This document shows, one piece after another, positions 55,053 to 64,000 of a stretch of 64,000 bases of DNA. This DNA is from Bacteroides fragilis. GTDB lineage: Bacteria; Bacteroidota; Bacteroidia; Bacteroidales; Bacteroidaceae. The position numbers were made by a program, and so were the translations under genes. Location: positions 3,720,001 through 3,784,000 of the forward strand of contig NZ_CP018937.1 in assembly GCF_002849695.1 (NCBI RefSeq), read 5' to 3'. The notes under the pieces were generated by a model. It was not told the origin of the DNA, ran no database searches, and saw only the letters and a list, made by a program, of their open reading frames with translations. Position 1 is the first letter of the stretch. Each line of letters opens with the position of its first letter.

Positions 55053-55895
55053 TTATTTCAAATTAAAATAATAAGTAATCGTTCCTGTTTGGTTGTTCAC
55101 TCCGTTTACGGCATTAAAACGTGCTTTTTTAGCCGCATCTTCAGCAGCTTTACGCAAAGTCGAATTTACCGTGTTAGTCAATCGGTTGATACTGGTAGCA
55201 ATCACATGACCAGCTGGATTCACGGTAATAGAAACAACTACTCGCCCCTCTTCCTGAACGTTGTATACGGGACGGGGCAAACCTCCCTCTCCTATAGAAC
55301 GTCCGCCAAGATTAAATGTTCCATATCCCCCGACTCCGGACTTTGCTCCGGTCGACGAATTGCCATCTTTACTTCCTTCTACTCCTTCACCCGAAGTAGC
55401 ACTACCTTTGCTTCCCCCCATCTGCGAGCCTTTACCAAAGGCACCGGCTACTCGTTTACTGGCAGCTTCTGCAGCGGCCTTGCGCTCACGCTCTGCCCTT
55501 TCTTCAGCAAGTTTTTTAGCTTCGGCAGCCTTTTCTTCGGCTGTTTTTTCAGGCTTCTTCTCTACTTTCGGCTTCTCCTTCTTAGGCTCGGCCTTGGGTT
55601 TTATAGCAACCGTTTCTTCTTCGGTCTGCGTAATCATTTCCTGTTCGGCTTCCACTTCGGGTACGGGTTGCGGAGCCGGCACTTCTTCAGGCATTACTTC
55701 CACGTCCACCATAGTGGAGGGATCATAATTTCCATAAGCCGCATCCACATCTCCCATCATCACCGGTACACCGCCGGCTTCTTCGTCCGGACGTGGAACA
55801 GCAAAACTTACCAGAATCAAAAGAGCAATAATAGCCACATGCACCAACAATGCACCCAACGCCCCTATATATTCACTCTTTCTTTTTATGTTCAT
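55053..55895 (-). CDS. TonB-family energy transducer
   Basis: The 280-residue protein has one N-terminal membrane span (GALLVHVAIIALLILVSFAV). A long Pro/Glu/Lys and Ala/Glu-rich periplasmic spacer (about 65-145) includes the coiled AEEKAAEAKKLAEERAERER stretch, and a Gly/Ser-rich linker leads to a C-terminal TonB domain (about 205-280: GRVVVSITVNPAGHVIATSI). It couples the proton force from ExbB/ExbD to outer-membrane transporters such as the SusC protein of this window. It overlaps exbD by four bases. Confidence 0.9.
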   Translation of the reverse strand: MNIKRKSEYIGALGALLVHVAIIALLILVSFAVPRPDEEAGGVPVMMGDVDAAYGNYDPSTMVDVEVMPEEVPAPQPVPEVEAEQEMITQTEEETVAIKPKAEPKKEKPKVEKKPEKTAEEKAAEAKKLAEERAERERKAAAEAASKRVAGAFGKGSQMGGSKGSATSGEGVEGSKDGNSSTGAKSGVGGYGTFNLGGRSIGEGGLPRPVYNVQEEGRVVVSITVNPAGHVIATSINRLTNTVNSTLRKAAEDAAKKARFNAVNGVNNQTGTITYYFNLK

Positions 55896-56314
55896 TTCTT
55901 CCTTGTTTCCGGCGGGCGGGTAGCCAGCACCATTTTAAAATGATTCTCATTCGCGATATTCAGCACCTTAACGATCTCACGGTAAGGCACAGTTTCATCC
56001 GCATAGAGAGCAACATACATCTCAGGTTCTTTATCCGCACAGCTTTGCAGGAATGGAGTCAATTCCTCCAAGCCTAAAGCATGCTCTTTTTCATTACCGA
56101 ACGCTGCATAATAGTTCAGGTCCTTATCAATGATAACTCTTGTCAACGGTTTAGCCGAAGTTTGCTGTTTGCCTTGTGGCAATAACACTTTAATCGCATT
56201 GGGCGACACAACAGTTGAGGTTATCATAAAAAAGATAAGCAACAGGAATATGACGTCCGTCATAGATGCCATACTAAAGTTGGGTGATATTTTTGCTCGA
56301 CGCTTTAATGCCAT
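55892..56314 (-). CDS. exbD: Biopolymer transport protein ExbD
   Basis: The 140-residue protein has the ExbD plan: a short cytoplasmic N-terminus, one span with the proton-carrying aspartate (SMASMTDVIFLLLIFFMITS, Asp 19) and a periplasmic domain ending in MVLATRPPETRKK. Part of the ExbB-ExbD-TonB motor. ATG 56314 is chosen over an upstream in-frame TTG at 56329. Confidence 0.93.
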   Translation of the reverse strand: MALKRRAKISPNFSMASMTDVIFLLLIFFMITSTVVSPNAIKVLLPQGKQQTSAKPLTRVIIDKDLNYYAAFGNEKEHALGLEELTPFLQSCADKEPEMYVALYADETVPYREIVKVLNIANENHFKMVLATRPPETRKK

Positions 56315-56384
56315 AAAATAATTCTTCAATATGCCAATATGTCAATGTGCCAATTGGCTACGCACTCTATTTTATCTCAGCACC

Positions 56385-57107
56385 TTATTTCTGTGCAGGT
56401 TCATTAAGCAGGTCCATAAACTCCATGGTTCTGGACTCCATCTTATTGACCACTCTGTCTACCAGCATCACCAGATAGTTGTAAGCAAACATAGCAATAA
56501 TACCGACAATCAGACCACCTACGGTAGTAATCATAGCTTCATAAATACCTCCTGAAAGCAGTGTGATATCAATATTACCGCTTCCGGCATTTGCCATTTC
56601 ATAAAAAGCCCGCACCATACCGGTTACTGTACCCAGGAAACCGAGCATCGGAGCACCACCTGAAATAGTAGCCATCACAGTCAGGCCTTTTTCCAACTTA
56701 GCCACCTCAATATTTCCCACATTCTCAATAGCAACCTGTACGTCATTTACCGGACGTCCCAGACGGCTAATCCCTTTTTCGATCATACGGGCGGAAGGGG
56801 TATTCATCGTTCGGCAATAATTAATAGCCGACTTAATCTCACCACTATGGATATAGTCTTTGATCTTCTCCATAAACATCGGATCTTCCTTACCGGCTTT
56901 TCGGATCACATAGTTACGTTCAAACAGGATGTAGAAACAAACTACAGACAGTACTCCCAAAACAATCATAATCCATCCACCCTTAATAGCCATATCAAGC
57001 ATATTCATTTCAGCCGGAGCAGATACAGGAGTCAGTACAGGGTTGGCCGATGCAACGGAATCAGCCAGGTTGGTAGCCACTTGGGCTAATAGTAGCATTG
57101 CATTCAT
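56385..57107 (-). CDS. exbB: MotA/TolQ/ExbB proton channel protein
   Basis: The 240-residue inner-membrane protein has three spans: GGWIMIVLGVLSVVCFYILF, then GGAPMLGFLGTVTGMVRAF and GLIVGIIAMFAYNYLVML. The conserved GTVTGM and the threonine-rich face line the proton path. It forms the motor with ExbD and TonB encoded directly downstream. Its start overlaps the pdxJ stop by one base (TAATG). Confidence 0.93.
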   Translation of the reverse strand: MNAMLLLAQVATNLADSVASANPVLTPVSAPAEMNMLDMAIKGGWIMIVLGVLSVVCFYILFERNYVIRKAGKEDPMFMEKIKDYIHSGEIKSAINYCRTMNTPSARMIEKGISRLGRPVNDVQVAIENVGNIEVAKLEKGLTVMATISGGAPMLGFLGTVTGMVRAFYEMANAGSGNIDITLLSGGIYEAMITTVGGLIVGIIAMFAYNYLVMLVDRVVNKMESRTMEFMDLLNEPAQK

Positions 57108-57820
57108 TAGCGAAGACAGTTTTTATATTCCTGAATGGTACGTTCCAATCCCAGATACAGCGCATCACTTATTAAAGCATGACCGATAGAGACCTCGTCC
57201 AGCCAGGGTATGTTTTTATAAAAGTAATTCAGATTCAATAAACTCAAGTCGTGACCGGCGTTCAGACCAATTCCCAACCGGCGGGCCACTTTAGCAGCTT
57301 CAACAAAAGGAGCAACAGCCGCTGCCGGATCTTTCGGATAAGCAGTAGCATAAGGTTCGGTATATAGCTCTACACGGTCGGCACCTGCTTTTGCCGCATA
57401 CTCAATCATTTCCGCATCGGCTGCCACAAATACAGATGTACGGATACCTGCCCCGTTAAACTCGTCCAAAACTTCCGTCAGAAAATCAAAATTAGCCTTT
57501 GTATCCCATCCTGAATTAGAAGTTATCTGAGAAGGATCGTCCGGCACTAAAGTCACCTGATGAGGTTTCACCTTCAACACCAAATCGATAAACTCCGGAG
57601 AAGGATATCCTTCAATATTAAATTCAGTCCGAAGCAACGGACGCAAATCATACACATCCGAACGACGGATATGACGTTCATCCGGACGTGGGTGAACCGT
57701 TATGCCGTCAGCACCGAAACTCTCACAATCCAACGCCACCTTAACCACGTTCGGAACATTTCCCCCACGGGCATTCCGAAGGGTAGCCACTTTGTTTATG
57801 TTCACACTTAATTTAGTCAT
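57107..57820 (-). CDS. pdxJ: Pyridoxine 5'-phosphate synthase
   Basis: The 237-residue TIM barrel condenses 3-amino-2-oxopropyl phosphate and 1-deoxyxylulose 5-phosphate into pyridoxine 5'-phosphate. Family motifs are [20 protein letters not shown] (start), [16 protein letters not shown], the substrate-binding [17 protein letters not shown] and [13 protein letters not shown] near the C-terminus. It heads the pdxJ-exbB-exbD-tonB run; the vitamin B6 link to that transport motor is only positional. Confidence 0.96.
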   Translation of the reverse strand: MTKLSVNINKVATLRNARGGNVPNVVKVALDCESFGADGITVHPRPDERHIRRSDVYDLRPLLRTEFNIEGYPSPEFIDLVLKVKPHQVTLVPDDPSQITSNSGWDTKANFDFLTEVLDEFNGAGIRTSVFVAADAEMIEYAAKAGADRVELYTEPYATAYPKDPAAAVAPFVEAAKVARRLGIGLNAGHDLSLLNLNYFYKNIPWLDEVSIGHALISDALYLGLERTIQEYKNCLR

Positions 57821-57952
57821 AGTTCTATGTCTTAATATAATACGGACCTTTTACCCATATGTTTTGCGCAAAAGTACAAATATTAGCGATAAGATAACAG
57901 CAATACCGAAAAAAAATCCCAAATTTGCGACACACTAGAAACTTTTATCAAC

Positions 57953-58825
57953 ATGAAATTTGCCATTTTCGGAAATACATACCAAGCCAAGAAGTCTTCA
58001 CATGCTGCTACTTTGTTCAATTTGCTCGAAAAACATGGAGCAGAAATCTGTGTATGCAGAGAATTTCATCGTTTCCTGAAATCCGACTTAAAACTGAACG
58101 TCAAGGCGGATAATTTGTTCGATGAAGACTATTTTGATGCAGACATGGTGATCAGTATCGGCGGAGATGGTACTTTTCTAAAAGCGGCACGACGGGTAGG
58201 TAACAAAGGAATCCCTATTTTGGGTATCAATACCGGACGATTAGGATTCTTAGCAGATGTATCCCCGGAAGAAATGGAGGAAACGATTGAAGAAATCTAC
58301 CAGAACCATTATACAGTTGAAGAACGGAGTGTACTCCAATTGCTTTGTGACGACAAACATTTGCAAGATTCACCTTATGCGCTCAATGAAATAGCCGTAT
58401 TAAAACGGGACAGTTCATCCATGATCAGTATCCGTACTGCTATTAACGGAGCACACCTCACGACTTACCAGGCTGACGGGCTCATTATCGCCACTCCAAC
58501 AGGTTCCACTGCATATTCGTTAAGCGTAGGTGGTCCTATCATTGTTCCCCATTCCAAAACCATCGCAATTACTCCGGTTGCTCCACACAGTTTAAACGTA
58601 AGGCCTATAGTGATCTGTGATGACTGGGAAATCACTTTAGATGTAGAAAGTCGTAGCCACAATTTCCTGGTTGCAATTGACGGCAGTAGCGAAACCTGTA
58701 AGGAAACAACCCGCCTCACAATCCGGAGAGCTGACTATAGCATTAAAGTAGTAAAACGCTTTAATCACATCTTTTTCGACACTCTTCGCACTAAAATGAT
58801 GTGGGGAGCTGACAGCAGAGTATAA
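57953..58825 (+). CDS. nadK: NAD kinase
   Basis: The 290-residue enzyme phosphorylates NAD to NADP. The signature [14 protein letters not shown] (GGDGT at 70-74) includes the catalytic aspartate; [17 protein letters not shown], the [11 protein letters not shown] segment and [17 protein letters not shown] are the other conserved motifs. It is divergent from pdxJ with 132 bases between, and ends in a weak terminator. Confidence 0.96.
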   Translation: MKFAIFGNTYQAKKSSHAATLFNLLEKHGAEICVCREFHRFLKSDLKLNVKADNLFDEDYFDADMVISIGGDGTFLKAARRVGNKGIPILGINTGRLGFLADVSPEEMEETIEEIYQNHYTVEERSVLQLLCDDKHLQDSPYALNEIAVLKRDSSSMISIRTAINGAHLTTYQADGLIIATPTGSTAYSLSVGGPIIVPHSKTIAITPVAPHSLNVRPIVICDDWEITLDVESRSHNFLVAIDGSSETCKETTRLTIRRADYSIKVVKRFNHIFFDTLRTKMMWGADSRV

Positions 58826-58848
58826 TATTTCATTTATCACTAATAACA

Positions 58849-58875
58849 GGGAGGCTTTTCTCATAGCCTCCTTGA
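58849..58875 (+). terminator. Hairpin after nadK
   Basis: A 7-bp stem GGAGGCT/AGCCTCC (58850-58856 with 58865-58871) around an 8-base loop. The T-run after it is short, so the strength is uncertain. Confidence 0.55.
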
Positions 58876-59056
58876 CTTTCGCCATTAGGGTTCTGTCCCA
58901 CACAGCTTCTTTTAACCAGAAACATTCCGAATAAAGCTGATAAAATGATTGACAGGGGATGTTGTTTATCCGGAAGAGTAAAGTTCTTTATTTATAAACG
59001 AGTGCATCAGTTCGGTTGTTATCCTCCCTCCTTCTTTTCCTACGTCTATAAACAAG

Positions 59057-59090
59057 TCATCCCCTCGTGTCTTCTGACCCGAGGGGATGA
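59057..59090 (-). terminator. rRNA operon terminator
   Basis: An 11-bp perfect stem TCATCCCCTCG/CGAGGGGATGA with a 12-base loop lies about 15 bases beyond the 5S gene on the minus strand. Confidence 0.85.
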
Positions 59091-59104
59091 ACTCTCTGAA
59101 AAAA

Positions 59105-59214
<110 letters not shown>

Positions 59215-59301
59215 TAAGGCAGACATAATGTACAAAAGTAAACTTAGCTGTCTATCACCCCGATAGTAAAGCTAAACGGATATATAAACCATAAAGGACA
59301 A

Positions 59302-62195
<2,894 letters not shown>

Positions 62196-62340
62196 GCCAG
62201 GGTCATCTCCTTTTGTTAGAAAGGATCTGAACCCAATGGTTCGATATATACTTTTAGCTCTTACTAAATTTACTTTTTTTTGTACATCATGTCAAAGATC
62301 GTATGATAACATTCGGCAACTTGTGTTGCCGGCGTATCAA

Positions 62341-62417
62341 TGGTGGAGAATAACGGATTCGAACCGTTGACCCTCTGCGTGCAAGGCAGATGCTCTAGCC
62401 AGCTGAGCTAATCCCCC
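62341..62417 (-). tRNA. tRNA-Ala (anticodon TGC)
   Basis: The 77-nt cloverleaf on the minus strand starts GGGGGATTAGCTCAGCTGG, has the anticodon loop CTTGCACG (TGC), the T-loop GGTTCGAATCC, and an encoded CCA end. It lies between 23S and tRNA-Ile, as in most bacterial rRNA operons. Confidence 0.97.
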
Positions 62418-62443
62418 AATCATACAAGATATCAATCTCGTCT

Positions 62444-62520
62444 TGGTAGTCCCAGGCAGAGTTGAACTGCCGACCTCTACATTATCAGTGTAGCGCTCTA
62501 ACCAACTGAGCTATAGGACT
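62444..62520 (-). tRNA. tRNA-Ile (anticodon GAT)
   Basis: The 77-nt cloverleaf on the minus strand starts AGTCCTATAGCTCAGTTGG, has the anticodon loop CTGATAA (GAT), the T-loop AGTTCAACTCT and an encoded CCA end. It is in the 16S-23S spacer, upstream of tRNA-Ala. Confidence 0.97.
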
Positions 62521-62674
62521 AGTTCAACCGTGTCCTGTTTTTAGACTCGGCTTCTGTTTTCTCTTGTTTATCTCTATCTATATTGCTATAGATGGTCGAT
62601 CTATATTCTATAAATAAACAAGTACCAGTAGTACAATTTTAGAACCAATGAACGTCGTTTTCAACATCGCTCCA

Positions 62675-64000
<1,326 letters not shown>

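Overview
The window comes from a Bacteroides chromosome, most likely B. fragilis. Several lines of evidence agree: promoters match the Bacteroides consensus (TTTG, 19-20 bases, TAnnTTTG); a SusC/SusD pair lies under an ECF sigma/FecR anti-sigma pair; a capsule locus starts with UpxY and UpxZ behind an invertible promoter whose repeats carry the Mpi-type core AGACGTTCGT; and the partial 16S V3 region looks like B. fragilis from memory. All calls come from reading the sequence; no database search was run.

Layout. 1-1889: end of a ClC channel gene, a Sua5/TsaC threonylcarbamoyl-AMP synthase and a hotdog thioesterase. 1937-5798: an LruC-domain lipoprotein, a smalltalk peptide, an HU-HIG DNA-binding protein and an N-acetylmuramidase. 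5930-21478: an AT-rich capsular polysaccharide operon read right to left (upxY, upxZ, flippase, six glycosyltransferase-type genes, UDP-sugar epimerase and dehydrogenase, Wzy-like polymerase, acetyltransferase, DegT aminotransferase, initiating sugar transferase). 21699-21931: the invertible promoter, here pointing away from the capsule genes, so the locus is OFF in this sequence. 22092-23884: a frameshifted small gene, a DUF2693 protein and a DUF4373 protein. 24213-25718: 3-methyladenine glycosylase I and a 5'-truncated DUF1016 nuclease. 25960-30604: recJ, recQ and a TPR protein. 30673-34795: an aromatic amino-acid operon (prephenate dehydratase, aminotransferase, DAHP synthase/chorismate mutase, prephenate dehydrogenase) behind a Phe/Tyr-rich leader peptide and an attenuator. 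35538-37541: dnaG. 37676-46052: a sulfatase/SusD/SusC/FecR/ECF sigma locus. 46176-57820: a long minus-strand housekeeping block (folE, SPOR protein, tpiA, DoxX-like protein, DUF1599, M23 peptidase, ndk, recG, ispD, DJ-1 protein, TonB/ExbD/ExbB, pdxJ). 57953-58825: nadK. 59105-64000: an rRNA operon on the minus strand (16S partial, tRNA-Ile, tRNA-Ala, 23S, 5S).

How the parts work together. The capsule operon encodes what a Wzx/Wzy pathway needs: initiation on undecaprenyl phosphate, sugar-nucleotide supply (uronic acid, amino sugar), glycosyl transfer, flipping and polymerisation, with UpxY/UpxZ controlling elongation and the DNA inversion controlling initiation. The aromatic operon covers the first and last steps of Phe/Tyr synthesis and appears to be regulated by ribosome stalling at Phe and Tyr codons. 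The sulfatase locus looks like a regulated sulfated-glycan uptake system with trans-envelope signalling (STN domain to FecR to ECF sigma). No CRISPR array, insertion sequence or prophage was recognised.
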